Assembly: GCA_017464225.1 (NCBI GenBank)
Contig: JAFUDW010000099.1
Span: forward strand, 1 to 32,123
Source of the DNA: Clostridia bacterium
GTDB taxonomy: Bacteria > Bacillota_A > Clostridia > Christensenellales > Aristaeellaceae
Length of the DNA: 32,123 nucleotides
Direction of reading: 5' to 3'
Both the position numbers and the translations under genes were made by a program. Below the pieces are notes generated by a model. It was not told the origin of the DNA. It ran no database searches and saw only the letters and a program-made list of their open reading frames with translations. Below are positions 16,278-24,219 of the stretch, one piece after another. Position 1 is the stretch's first letter. Each line of letters begins with the position of its first letter.

Positions 16278-17093
16278 TTACTCAGCGGCGCCGATGATGG
16301 AGATATTCTTGCCAAACCATTTGGTGCTGATTTCGGCGATGGTGCCGTCGTTTTCCATTTCCACAAGCAGCTCGTTCACCCGATCGCGCAGGGCAACGTC
16401 AGCCTTGCGGAAGCCGATGCCGTACAGATCGTCCTCCAGGCTGTCGATGACGATCAGGCTGTCGTCGTTCAGGCCGGCGATGCGGTATTCGGCCACCACC
16501 AGATCGATCAGAACGCCGTCCACGCCGCCCTGTTGCAGATCCATCAGGGCAGTCAGGTATTCGTCATAGGGCAGCACGTTGACCGAGGCGAAGAAATCGG
16601 CGTAATCCTCATAGGTCTCCAGCACTTCCTCGGCGAAGGAACCGCTCTGCACGCCGATATCCTTGCCCGCCAAATCGGCGATGGAAGCGTAGCCGTTGCC
16701 ATCCTTGACCACCATAACGATCTGGTTGTTCATATAGGGCAGCGACATGGCCATGCTCTCCAGGCGCTCATCGGTAATGGACATGCCGTTCCAGATGCAG
16801 TCGATATTCTTGTTGGCCAGTTCCATTTCCTTGGCGGCCCAATCGATGGGCTGGCATACCAGCTCCACGCCCAGGCGGGCGGCCACTTCGGCAGCCAGAT
16901 CGATATCATAGCCCACGATCTCGTTGGTATCCTCATCGCGGAAACCCATGGGCGGGAAGGTATCATCCAAGCCCAGGATCAGCGTGCCCTTGGCCTGGAT
17001 ATCGGCCAGGGAGGTATCTTCGGCGAAGGCGTGGTGCGCCATGACACCTACAAACATCATTGCAACAAGGAACAGGGACAGGAACTTTTTCAT
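16278..17093 (-). CDS. Polar amino acid ABC transporter, substrate-binding protein
   Basis: The 271-residue product is a family 3 extracellular solute-binding protein. It has LILGLDDTFPPMGFRDEDTN, VGYDIDLAAEVAARLG and WNGMSITDERLESMAMSLPY, the usual ligand-pocket segments for polar amino acids, and a C-terminal ISTKWFGKNIS. The signal peptide (MKKFLSLFLVAMMFVGVMAHHAFA) ends in an AxA-type site and has no lipobox cysteine, which is unusual for a Gram-positive binding protein. ATG at 17091-17093 is chosen over the adjacent GTG because AAAGGAG spacing fits it. The ligand cannot be read from sequence alone. Confidence 0.93.
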   Translation of the reverse strand: MKKFLSLFLVAMMFVGVMAHHAFAEDTSLADIQAKGTLILGLDDTFPPMGFRDEDTNEIVGYDIDLAAEVAARLGVELVCQPIDWAAKEMELANKNIDCIWNGMSITDERLESMAMSLPYMNNQIVMVVKDGNGYASIADLAGKDIGVQSGSFAEEVLETYEDYADFFASVNVLPYDEYLTALMDLQQGGVDGVLIDLVVAEYRIAGLNDDSLIVIDSLEDDLYGIGFRKADVALRDRVNELLVEMENDGTIAEISTKWFGKNISIIGAAE

Positions 17094-17161
17094 CACAGCG
17101 CACTCCTTTCGGAATTTTTTTTATTTTCCCCGCCCGATGAAAACAAGGAAGGGACGGTTGC

Positions 17162-17190
17162 AGAATACCATATGCCGCTGTCCGCGTCAA
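17162..17190 (-). promoter_or_regulatory. Promoter of the amino acid ABC transporter operon
   Basis: On the minus strand TTGACG (17185-17190), 17 bases, TATTCT (17162-17167). The leader to the binding-protein ATG is about 60 bases and A-rich. Confidence 0.7.
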
Positions 17191-17285
17191 GCAAAAAATG
17201 TGTATTTTATATGTATTTGCGCATAAATATGACAAAAGCATGTATAAATGCCCGCGGAGCGCCGCTAAGCGGAGGGATTTGTTCA

Positions 17286-17314
17286 TTGCTTTTCCCTTCA
17301 ATTCATGGTATGCT
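17286..17314 (+). promoter_or_regulatory. Promoter of the pyrophosphatase gene
   Basis: TTGCTT (17286-17291), a 17-base spacer and TATGCT (17309-17314), about 30 bases before the ATG. It is divergent from the ABC operon promoter about 100 bases away. Confidence 0.6.
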
Positions 17315-17345
17315 GTTATGGAACAATACGGAGGAGGCAACGCAT

Positions 17346-17879
17346 ATGTCCAATATCTGGCACGATATCAGCCCGCACCGCATCACCCCCGACGATTTTA
17401 TCGCTGTCATTGAAATAGAAAAGGGATCGAAGAACAAGTACGAGCTGGACAAGGAAACCGGTCATATCATTCTGGACCGCATCCTGTACACCTCTACCCA
17501 TTATCCGGCAAACTACGGCCTGATCCCCCGCACCTATGCCGACGACCACGACCCGCTGGACGTGCTGGTGCTCTCCAGCGAATCCATCGCTCCGCTGAGC
17601 CTGGTGCGCTGCTACCCCATCGGCGTCATCAACATGCAGGATCAGGGGGCGATGGACGAAAAGATCATCGCTATCCCCTTCAACGATCCCACCTATAACA
17701 CCTATCACAGCATCCATGATCTGCCCACCCATATCTTTGAGGAAATGCGCCACTTCTTCACGGTGTACAAGAGCCTGGAGGACAAGACCACCGTGGTCAA
17801 CGAGGTGCAGGGTCCCGAGGAGGCCCGGGAAGTCATCGAGCACTGTCTGGATGCCTATGTGGATAAATTCTGCCGCTGA
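17346..17879 (+). CDS. ppa: Family I inorganic pyrophosphatase
   Basis: The 177-residue enzyme hydrolyses pyrophosphate to phosphate and so pulls biosynthetic reactions forward. It aligns with the family I core: IEIEKGSKNKYELDKETG, ILYTSTHYPANYGLIPRT, the metal-binding signature DDHDPLDVLVL, GVINMQDQGAMDEKIIAIP and the C-terminal FFTVYKSLEDK. The signature has His where many enzymes have Gly or Asn (DHDPLD), while the three metal aspartates are intact. The start is the ATG at 17346 with GGAGG nine bases upstream; the frame stays open much further left only because no stop intervenes. Cytoplasmic. Confidence 0.95.
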   Translation: MSNIWHDISPHRITPDDFIAVIEIEKGSKNKYELDKETGHIILDRILYTSTHYPANYGLIPRTYADDHDPLDVLVLSSESIAPLSLVRCYPIGVINMQDQGAMDEKIIAIPFNDPTYNTYHSIHDLPTHIFEEMRHFFTVYKSLEDKTTVVNEVQGPEEAREVIEHCLDAYVDKFCR

Positions 17880-17912
17880 CGTTCAATTGCGTTGCCCGTC
17901 AGCGCGGCATCA

Positions 17913-17949
17913 ATTGCCCCGTGATGCTTTCGCACCACGGCCGGGCAAT
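17913..17949 (+). other. Stem-loop between pyrophosphatase and Mrp genes
   Basis: ATTGCCC pairs with GGGCAAT, and inside this CGTGATGC pairs with GCACCACG (one mismatch) around a TTTC loop. Only a three-base bulge breaks the helix. No U-run follows on the plus strand, so it is not an obvious terminator. It lies about 40 bases before the mrp start and might act in the leader or in mRNA processing. Confidence 0.5.
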
Positions 17950-17991
17950 GACAAAGTGATTGCGTGATTCTTGCAAGAAAGGATTCTTAAC

Positions 17992-18822
17992 ATGAGCGAA
18001 AACTGCACCCATGACTGTTCCACCTGCGGAAGCGCCTGCGCGTCGCGCACCGCGCCGCAGGATCTGCGCGAAAAGCCCAACGAATACACCCATGTGAAAA
18101 AGCTGATCGGCGTGGTCAGCGGCAAGGGCGGCGTAGGCAAAAGCATGGTAACCAGCCTGCTGGCCGTGCTGGCCCAGCGGCAGGGCTATAAAACCGCCAT
18201 CCTGGACGCCGATATGACCGGCCCATCCATCCCCCAGGCCTTCGGCATCCATGAGGAGGCCCTCTCCACCGAGATCGGCATCCTGCCCGCCGCAAGCAAG
18301 ACCGGCATCCGGATCATGAGCCTGAACCTGATGCTGGAGAACGATACCGACCCCGTGGTATGGCGCGGCCCCGTGATCGCAGGCGCCGTCAAGCAATTCT
18401 GGACCGACGTGGCCTGGGGCGACGTGGACTTTATGTTTGTGGATATGCCTCCGGGAACGGGCGACGTGCCGCTGACCGTGTTTCAGAGCCTGCCGGTGGA
18501 CGGCATCGTGGTGGTGGCCACCCCCCAGGAATTGGTGGGCATGATCGTCGAAAAGGCGGTCAACATGGCCGCTATGATGGATATCCCGGTGATCGGCCTG
18601 GTGGAAAACATGTCCTCCTTCCGCTGCCCGGACTGCGGCAAGGTGCATGAGATCTTCGGCAAAAGCCATGCCGATGAAATCGCCCAAAAGCACGGCATTT
18701 TCCCGGTGTGCCGCCTGCCCATCAACCCCAAGCTCGCCTCGGCTGTGGACGCCGGCGCCATCGAGTTAGCCGAGGAGGACGGACTGGATCCCCTGGTGGC
18801 CAAGCTGGCCGGGATGCTGTAA
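17992..18822 (+). CDS. mrp: Mrp/NBP35-type Fe-S cluster carrier ATPase
   Basis: This 276-residue P-loop ATPase belongs to the Mrp/NBP35/ApbC family, which carries and delivers iron-sulfur clusters. The N-terminus holds four cysteines (C5, C9, C12, C16; CTHDCSTCGSAC), a ferredoxin-like cluster site as in NBP35. A deviant Walker A GKGGVGKS (44-51) follows, then DADMTGPSIPQAFG, MPPGTGDVPLTV, and the C-terminal CPDC pair (about 211-214) that bridges a shared cluster between two subunits. The start has AAAGGA nine bases upstream; an earlier in-frame ATG is not supported. An apparent terminator follows directly. Confidence 0.94.
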   Translation: MSENCTHDCSTCGSACASRTAPQDLREKPNEYTHVKKLIGVVSGKGGVGKSMVTSLLAVLAQRQGYKTAILDADMTGPSIPQAFGIHEEALSTEIGILPAASKTGIRIMSLNLMLENDTDPVVWRGPVIAGAVKQFWTDVAWGDVDFMFVDMPPGTGDVPLTVFQSLPVDGIVVVATPQELVGMIVEKAVNMAAMMDIPVIGLVENMSSFRCPDCGKVHEIFGKSHADEIAQKHGIFPVCRLPINPKLASAVDAGAIELAEEDGLDPLVAKLAGML

Positions 18823-18839
18823 TAAACCAACAACCTTCC

Positions 18840-18871
18840 GGAGCTGTGGACACGCTTCACAGCTCCCTTTT
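18840..18871 (+). terminator. Rho-independent terminator after mrp
   Basis: A perfect nine-base stem, GGAGCTGTG with CACAGCTCC, a nine-base loop and TTTT at the end. It begins 18 bases after the mrp stop. Confidence 0.8.
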
Positions 18872-18879
18872 GATTGAAT

Positions 18880-19428
18880 ATGGAGATCATCACCGAGCGG
18901 CTGCGGCTTGCGCCGCTGAACGAGCAATACCTGCAGACCGCCTTCGCCTACGGCGGCGACCCGAAAAACACGAAATACATGGTGTTTCTGCCCTTCCTCT
19001 CCCTGGAGGAAACCCGCGAATTCCTACGAGCTTGCGAACAGGAATGGGAAAAAACGCAGCCCACGGCCTACGAGTTTGCCGTGCTGCTGAACGGCGTGCA
19101 CATCGGCGGGGTCAGCCTGTATCTGAACGAGGCCCGGGATACCGGGGAATTGGGCTGGATCCTGCATCCCGAGCATCAGGGCCGGGGCTATGCGGCGGAA
19201 GCCACGCGGGCGCTGATGGACTTTGCCGTCACACGCCTGAGCGTCCAGCGCTTTGAAGCCCATTGCGATACCAAAAACCTTCCCAGCCGCCGAGTGATGG
19301 AAAAGCTGGGCATGCGCCTGATAAGCCGTACCGGCGGTCGGAAAAACAGGGGCTCCGATGAGGAGCGGCAGGAATACCTGTATGCGCTGGATGCAAGAGA
19401 CGTACAGCGCGATGCTTCATCTTGCTAA
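18880..19428 (+). CDS. GNAT family N-acetyltransferase (RimJ/RimL-like)
   Basis: The 182-residue protein is a GNAT acetyltransferase of the RimJ/RimL type. It has ITERLRLAPLNEQYL at the start, the strand-loop GELGWILHPEHQGRGYAAEATRALMDFA carrying the acetyl-CoA pyrophosphate loop QGRGYA, and CDTKNLPSRRVMEKLGM near the end. It transfers acetyl from acetyl-CoA to an amine of an unknown acceptor. The chosen ATG lies nine bases after the U-run of the mrp terminator and no Shine-Dalgarno is visible, so expression may be leaderless or weak. A TTG two codons earlier is the only close alternative. Confidence 0.88.
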   Translation: MEIITERLRLAPLNEQYLQTAFAYGGDPKNTKYMVFLPFLSLEETREFLRACEQEWEKTQPTAYEFAVLLNGVHIGGVSLYLNEARDTGELGWILHPEHQGRGYAAEATRALMDFAVTRLSVQRFEAHCDTKNLPSRRVMEKLGMRLISRTGGRKNRGSDEERQEYLYALDARDVQRDASSC

Positions 19429-19450
19429 AAAGGTGGTTTTCACGTATAAT
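19422..19450 (+). promoter_or_regulatory. Promoter of the DUF362 gene
   Basis: TTGCTA (19422-19427) overlaps the end of the acetyltransferase gene. After 17 bases comes a perfect TATAAT (19445-19450), about 58 bases before the ATG. Confidence 0.72.
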
Positions 19451-19507
19451 AATACTTGAAATAATTGTCCTATCCCTGTTTATTGAATCGTGATAAGGAG
19501 GTTCCCC

Positions 19508-20587
19508 ATGAGCGAAACCCAAAAGATCCCCGGTGTCGGCGGCGAAAACTATATTCCCTACGACCAGCGCACCGGCAATGAGAGCATCGTTTATTTCACC
19601 CGTGACCTGAGCGCCGAGGGCCTGAAAAAGATGGTGGAGCGCGTCAACGCCAATATTCGCGGCAAGGTGGCTATCAAGCTGCACACCGGCGAAAAATACG
19701 GCCCCAACATCATCCCCCATGAATGGGTGGAAAACCTGGTAAAAACCGATTATCCCGAAGCCACCATCGTGGAGACCAATACCTATTACGTGGGCGACCG
19801 CTACACCACCGAGCTGCACCGGGAAACCCTGGAGGTGAACGGCTGGACATTCTGCCCCGTGGACATTACCGACAGCACCGGCACAACGGAGCTGCCTGTC
19901 AAGGGCGGCAAATGGTTTGACCACATGACCGTGGGCAAAACGCTGCCCACCTACGACAGCCTGCTGGTGCTGACCCATTTCAAGGGCCATACCATGGGCG
20001 GCTTTGGCGGCAGCAACAAGAACATCGGCATCGGCTGCGCCGACGGCCGCATCGGCAAGGCGGCCATCCATTCCCGCCTGGCCGGCAAGGGCGGCGAGGA
20101 GGATATGTGGACGATCGCCGAGGAAGAGCTGATGGAGCGCATCGCCGAGTCCACCAAGGCCACCGTCGATCACTTTGGCAAGCAGATCACCTTTGTAAAC
20201 GTGATGCGCAACATGAGCGTAGACTGCGACTGCGCGGGCTGCCTGGCCGAAAAGGTGGTCACCCCCAACGTGGGCATCCTGGCCTCCACCGATATCCTGG
20301 CGCTGGATCAGGCCTGCATCGATCTGGTATTCGCCCTGAGCGAAAACGACGGCGCCGCCCTGCGGGAACGCATCCAGACCCGCCACGGCTTGCGTCAGCT
20401 GAGCTACATGAAGGAGCTTGGCATGGGCAACGACCGCTACCTGCTGCTGGATACCGACAACGGCGACGCCCGCATCCAGCCTGCCGACGCCGTGAAGGGG
20501 GTAAAGCCCTTTGTGGAGCTGCCCATCGTGACCAAGCGCCGCCTGGAAGCCATGGCTGCCGCAGCGGCAGCGCAAGAAAACGAGTAA
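19508..20587 (+). CDS. DUF362 domain-containing protein
   Basis: The 359-residue protein matches the DUF362 family, found with ferredoxins and redox proteins in anaerobes; its reaction is not established. Features are KVAIKLHTGEKYGPNIIP, IVETNTYYVGDRYTT, a central VLTHFKGHTMGGFGGSNKNIGIGCADGRIGK block rich in Gly and typical of the family, and the cysteine cluster DCDCAGC (about 237-243), which could hold a metal or Fe-S cluster. It ends in a charged Ala-rich tail. No separate ferredoxin domain is fused. The ATG has AAGGAGG eight bases upstream, and the gene stands alone between its own promoter and terminator. Confidence 0.88.
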   Translation: MSETQKIPGVGGENYIPYDQRTGNESIVYFTRDLSAEGLKKMVERVNANIRGKVAIKLHTGEKYGPNIIPHEWVENLVKTDYPEATIVETNTYYVGDRYTTELHRETLEVNGWTFCPVDITDSTGTTELPVKGGKWFDHMTVGKTLPTYDSLLVLTHFKGHTMGGFGGSNKNIGIGCADGRIGKAAIHSRLAGKGGEEDMWTIAEEELMERIAESTKATVDHFGKQITFVNVMRNMSVDCDCAGCLAEKVVTPNVGILASTDILALDQACIDLVFALSENDGAALRERIQTRHGLRQLSYMKELGMGNDRYLLLDTDNGDARIQPADAVKGVKPFVELPIVTKRRLEAMAAAAAAQENE

Positions 20588-20605
20588 CAACGGCATACAA
20601 GCAGA

Positions 20606-20641
20606 GCCGCGAAGCTCCCGTAAAGGCTTCGCGGCTTTTTT
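20606..20641 (+). terminator. Rho-independent terminator after the DUF362 gene
   Basis: A ten-base perfect stem, GCCGCGAAGC with GCTTCGCGGC, a ten-base loop and at least six T. The oleate hydratase gene ends convergently four bases beyond it. Confidence 0.92.
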
Positions 20642-20644
20642 ATA

Positions 20645-22426
20645 TTATTCAATCACATGATATTCGGTCAACAGCTTTTCGATGTCGGTGCCCTGAATGC
20701 GTTCCAGCAGGCCTTTGAGGGCCAGCTTTTCCTTCATGCTCAGCTTCATATCGGTGAGGGGACGGCCATCCCGCAGCATGACGGCGGCGTTCAGCAGATC
20801 ACGGATGTCATAGGTGCTGCCCCATACTTCGGGCACGCCTCGATCCACGTTCAGCAGGGTATAGACCGCTTCCATCCCGGTGCGCATGGAGTATTCGGTG
20901 GTGAAAATCGTATCCCGCTTGGTTTCGGCAAACTGACCCAGGAAGGCGAAGTTGGCGGCGCCATCGGGCACCACGTCAGGGCGGTCGCCCTTTTCGCGGG
21001 GCATGAAAAAGGCGGTGATGTAAGGCATCATGACTGGCACGGTATTGGCGCTCTCGCTGGCAAAGGCAAGGATATCCTTTTCCGGCACGCCGATGTGGTA
21101 CAGCCATTCCATGCAGATCTCCTTGCCGGTGCATTCCCGCATGGGTTTTTGGATGTAATTGCCGGGCTTGTCCGTGAACAGACCGTACACCCACACCAGG
21201 CATTGATCCTTGGGCTGATTGCGGAACTGGGGCTGACGGTTGATGGTCCAGCTCATGAGCCAGCCGGAATCCTTCACCGTCACGATGCCGCCGGTAACCA
21301 CGCCGCCGCTAAAGGGATCGCGCTTGCAGATGCGCTCGATGTAGGGGATGATGCGGTCATCCAGGGTGGTGACCGTAGCGCTCATCCAATTGGTCTGCTC
21401 GGGATCGAAGCAGAATTTGTCGGGATGGCCGAAGGAGGGATCCTGGGCCGCGATGCGCCGCCACATATCCCAGCCGCCGCCCGCTTTGATCTCAGTGTGG
21501 AAATCGGCGGGCATATTCTGGCTGCCCATGGTGCTGTTTTCCACGCAGCCGCCGTTGGTGATGAACACCAGGTCGTTGTCTATCAGCGTGATATAATCCC
21601 GAACATCGCCCCGTTTTAGCTCAATGCCCGTGGCGTGCTTGCTGCCGTCCGATTTGATGTCGAAATCCACGTTGACGATCTTGGTATTGTAGTGGAATTG
21701 CACGTCATGGCTCTCCAGGTATTTGATCATGGGCAGGATCATGGATTCATACTGATTATACTTGGTGAAGCGCAGAGCCTTGAAATCAGGCAGGCCGCCG
21801 ATATGATGAATGAAGCGTTTAATGTACAGCTTCATTTCCAGGGCGCTGTGCCAGTTTTCAAAGGCGAACATGGTGCGCCAGTACAGCCAGAAATTGCTGC
21901 GGAGCACTTCGTCATCAAAGAAATCGGTGATTTTCTTGTTGTACAGCTCCTCATCCGGGGTGAAAAACAGGTGCATGATCTCCATCGCGCCTTTATCGCT
22001 GATGGCGAATTTGCCGTCGGTGTGGGCATCCTGGCCTCTATTCTCCGTAGCGCGGCACAGGCTGAAATTGGGGTCCTTCTTGTTGAGCCAGTAGTATTCG
22101 TCCAGGACGCTGACGCCCTCGGTTTCGATGGAGGGAATGGAGCGGAACAGATCCCACATGACCTCAAAATGATTGTCCATTTCCCGGCCGCCGCGCATAA
22201 CGTAGCCCACGCCGGGATACTCAAAGCCGTCGCAGGCCCCGCCGGGAATGGGGTCCTTTTCAAAAATGTGGATGCGCTTGCCCTGCATTTGGGCGTCCCG
22301 CACCAGATAGCAGGCCGCCGTCAGCGCCGCCAGGCCGGTGCCGATGATGTAAGCGCTCTTGTGTTCCACGCCCTCCGGCTTTTGAGGACGGGCAAAGGCT
22401 TCATAGTTGCCGCTGGAATAATACAT
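20645..22426 (-). CDS. ohyA: Oleate hydratase
   Basis: The 593-residue flavoprotein adds water to the cis-9 double bond of oleic and related acids, giving 10-hydroxy fatty acids. This detoxifies host or dietary unsaturated fatty acids at the membrane. The FAD site is YIIGTGLAALTAACYLV (26-42). Motifs include GGREMDNHFE, with Glu82 at the position of the water-activating Glu of Staphylococcus aureus OhyA, and Tyr201 at the position of its second catalytic residue (numbering recalled, not computed). Others are FITNGGCVENSTMGSQ, NWMSATVTTLDDRI and the C-terminal FAFLGQFAETKRDTIFTTEYSMR segment. Length is normal. AAGGAGG precedes the ATG. It lies 31 bases after the DUF2238-like gene and is probably co-transcribed. 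Confidence 0.97.
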   Translation of the reverse strand: MYYSSGNYEAFARPQKPEGVEHKSAYIIGTGLAALTAACYLVRDAQMQGKRIHIFEKDPIPGGACDGFEYPGVGYVMRGGREMDNHFEVMWDLFRSIPSIETEGVSVLDEYYWLNKKDPNFSLCRATENRGQDAHTDGKFAISDKGAMEIMHLFFTPDEELYNKKITDFFDDEVLRSNFWLYWRTMFAFENWHSALEMKLYIKRFIHHIGGLPDFKALRFTKYNQYESMILPMIKYLESHDVQFHYNTKIVNVDFDIKSDGSKHATGIELKRGDVRDYITLIDNDLVFITNGGCVENSTMGSQNMPADFHTEIKAGGGWDMWRRIAAQDPSFGHPDKFCFDPEQTNWMSATVTTLDDRIIPYIERICKRDPFSGGVVTGGIVTVKDSGWLMSWTINRQPQFRNQPKDQCLVWVYGLFTDKPGNYIQKPMRECTGKEICMEWLYHIGVPEKDILAFASESANTVPVMMPYITAFFMPREKGDRPDVVPDGAANFAFLGQFAETKRDTIFTTEYSMRTGMEAVYTLLNVDRGVPEVWGSTYDIRDLLNAAVMLRDGRPLTDMKLSMKEKLALKGLLERIQGTDIEKLLTEYHVIE

Positions 22427-22457
22427 GGTGCTGCCTCCTTTTTTTGTGATGGAGGTA

Positions 22458-23264
22458 TCATAAAGGGTTTACGGTTGAAAAACCACTTACAGCCTGTTCG
22501 TTTTGATGGGATTTCTGACGTCCAGGGACTTTTGTCAATATTATCGCGGGATGCCGTCCTTTATCCAGCGCTGCCGTGATGCCGACGCTCAGCGCTCCCA
22601 AGGTCTGCACCATCATATCGTGCATGGTGTCGATGAGCCCGATATCGATATATCCCGGCATCTCAATCCCATTGACGATCACACTTTCTATTTCGGCAAT
22701 ATGCCCCAGCTCGCCGGGAGCCGCGCCCAGAAAATAGGAGTTGATAGCCGTCAAATAGGTATCGTTCTGCGTATCGGTGGCAAACAGCTGATCGGAGGCA
22801 AATTCCAGGATCTCCCACAGGGCGGACAGAGTGATGGAAAAGCATACCGCGCAGAAAACGCGCAGCGGCAGGCTGACCGGCTGATCGCCGTTCAGCAGTA
22901 TAGGAATGTACAGTCCGATCACGGCAAACAGGATACCGGAGGAGGTATGCTGCAATTTATCCCACCAAACCGTTGTGTAGTACAGCTGATAGGAGTGGCC
23001 GATCATCGGTCCCAGGCAATGCAGGGTCGCATAGACAGAAAGCCAGGCGGCCATCCGGCAATGCAGGGTTTTCTCCATCAGGATGGGCAGCAAAAGCAGC
23101 AGCATCGTTTCCACGGCCTGCGCCTGCCCTGTCTGATCTTCTGAGAGCCCGAAATGCGCCAGGGAATACAGCGCAAACGCATAGCACAGGGCCAGCGCGA
23201 TATGCTCGCTGCGGATTTCGGTTTTCCGCTGTTCCGCCTGCCTGATTCCAGCAAGAATACTCAT
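22458..23264 (-). CDS. DUF2238/YjdF-like integral membrane protein
   Basis: A 268-residue membrane protein with about six hydrophobic helices. The conserved WWDKLQHTSSGILFAVIGLYI, TLSALWEILEFASDQLF and DTMHDMMVQTLGAL segments match the DUF2238 (YjdF-like) family; the acidic/His residues in the helices (WDKxxH, WEIxEF, DTMxD) look like a metal or polar site within the membrane. Function is unknown. The ATG at 23262-23264 has AGGAGG upstream. It sits between a TetR regulator and oleate hydratase on the same strand, so a role in the fatty-acid stress response is inferred from context only. Confidence 0.78.
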   Translation of the reverse strand: MSILAGIRQAEQRKTEIRSEHIALALCYAFALYSLAHFGLSEDQTGQAQAVETMLLLLLPILMEKTLHCRMAAWLSVYATLHCLGPMIGHSYQLYYTTVWWDKLQHTSSGILFAVIGLYIPILLNGDQPVSLPLRVFCAVCFSITLSALWEILEFASDQLFATDTQNDTYLTAINSYFLGAAPGELGHIAEIESVIVNGIEMPGYIDIGLIDTMHDMMVQTLGALSVGITAALDKGRHPAIILTKVPGRQKSHQNEQAVSGFSTVNPL

Positions 23265-23330
23265 GTTGCTCCTCCTTTTCTTCGTTTTCTGATTTCATCT
23301 TATCTGTATCGTCATTCGATTGCTATGCAC

Positions 23331-23373
23331 AAAAAAGCGGTCTTGTCAGGTTTTGTGACAAGACTGCCTTTTT
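23331..23373. terminator. Bidirectional-type terminator after the TetR gene
   Basis: GCGGTCTTGTCA pairs with TGACAAGACTGC (12 bp, one wobble) around a seven-base loop. A run of six A on the left and five T on the right let it work on both strands. It ends transcription of the TetR gene on the minus strand. Confidence 0.85.
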
Positions 23374-23385
23374 GATCTGTTTTTA

Positions 23386-23979
23386 TCATTTTTCCTCTTT
23401 TGCTTTCGCCTTTTCCGCTTCCATCCGGGCCATGTTTGCCAAGGAGTTTTTGAAGTCTCCCTGGATCAGGGTGGCCGTTTCCCCGGCTACCTTTTGCGGA
23501 GCAGTCTGCATCCCCTGACGGATCCAATCGAGTACGACGCCCAGAAACGCATAGGTATAGAACACGGCCACGGCATGCTTGCCCTGATCGCTGATCTCCA
23601 TGCCCTCTGACTCCTCCTCCACCACAGGAAGTAGCAGCGTCTCCACCTCCCGCAGCATATACCGCTCGACCATTTGGCGGTCAATGGAGCGATGTACATT
23701 CAGGATCAGCGCTTTGTTCTCCTGCAATACCGTCAGCAGATCCAGAAAGCCCTGCTGCCAGTTGCCGTGTTTCCGATGCTCGCCAATCACGGCATACAGC
23801 GTGTCCTGCACCGTCCAGTCCGCCAGATCATAGATATCCTTAAAATGATAGTAGAAGGTCATCCGGCTGATGCCGCACTCTTCCGCGATGTCGTTGATGG
23901 TGATCTTGTTGATCGGTCGCCTTTGCAGCAGCTGCTTGAGCGCCTGCGCAATAGCGTTTTTGGTCTCGTTTCCTTTCAT
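23386..23979 (-). CDS. TetR/AcrR family transcriptional regulator
   Basis: The 197-residue protein has an N-terminal TetR-type HTH: NAIAQALKQLLQRRPINKITINDIAEECGISRMTFYYHFKDIYDL, shown here as a family-typical region at about 8-52. A helical ligand-binding domain follows, of the type seen in DhaS-like regulators. It ends with a charged helix (MEAEKAKAKEEK). It lies upstream of the DUF2238-like and oleate hydratase genes on the same strand, separated by a terminator, so it is a plausible repressor of them responding to fatty acids; this is inference. AAGGAGG precedes the ATG. Confidence 0.92.
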   Translation of the reverse strand: MKGNETKNAIAQALKQLLQRRPINKITINDIAEECGISRMTFYYHFKDIYDLADWTVQDTLYAVIGEHRKHGNWQQGFLDLLTVLQENKALILNVHRSIDRQMVERYMLREVETLLLPVVEEESEGMEISDQGKHAVAVFYTYAFLGVVLDWIRQGMQTAPQKVAGETATLIQGDFKNSLANMARMEAEKAKAKEEK

Positions 23980-24025
23980 GCTCCGCTTCCTCCTTCAGAA
24001 ACGGTCGGCCCGCAATCGATACTTT

Positions 24026-24054
24026 ACCATAGCATAAAACGGTGCTTTCTTCAA
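24026..24054 (-). promoter_or_regulatory. Promoter of the TetR gene
   Basis: On the minus strand TTGAAG (24049-24054), 17 bases, TATGGT (24026-24031), about 45 bases before the TetR ATG. Confidence 0.5.
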
Positions 24055-24219
24055 TTTACAAATCCCGCTCAATGTATGAATTTCCTCCCTGTCTGCGAAA
24101 TCTGTACACTTGCCCGCTATCGTATATTGAAAGCGGGCGTCCCGCCGTTTATCCTGTATTTGACGCGGCAATCCTTATTTACCGAAGCGAGGAAACCGAA
24201 CGCCGAAGGAGATCAGGCT

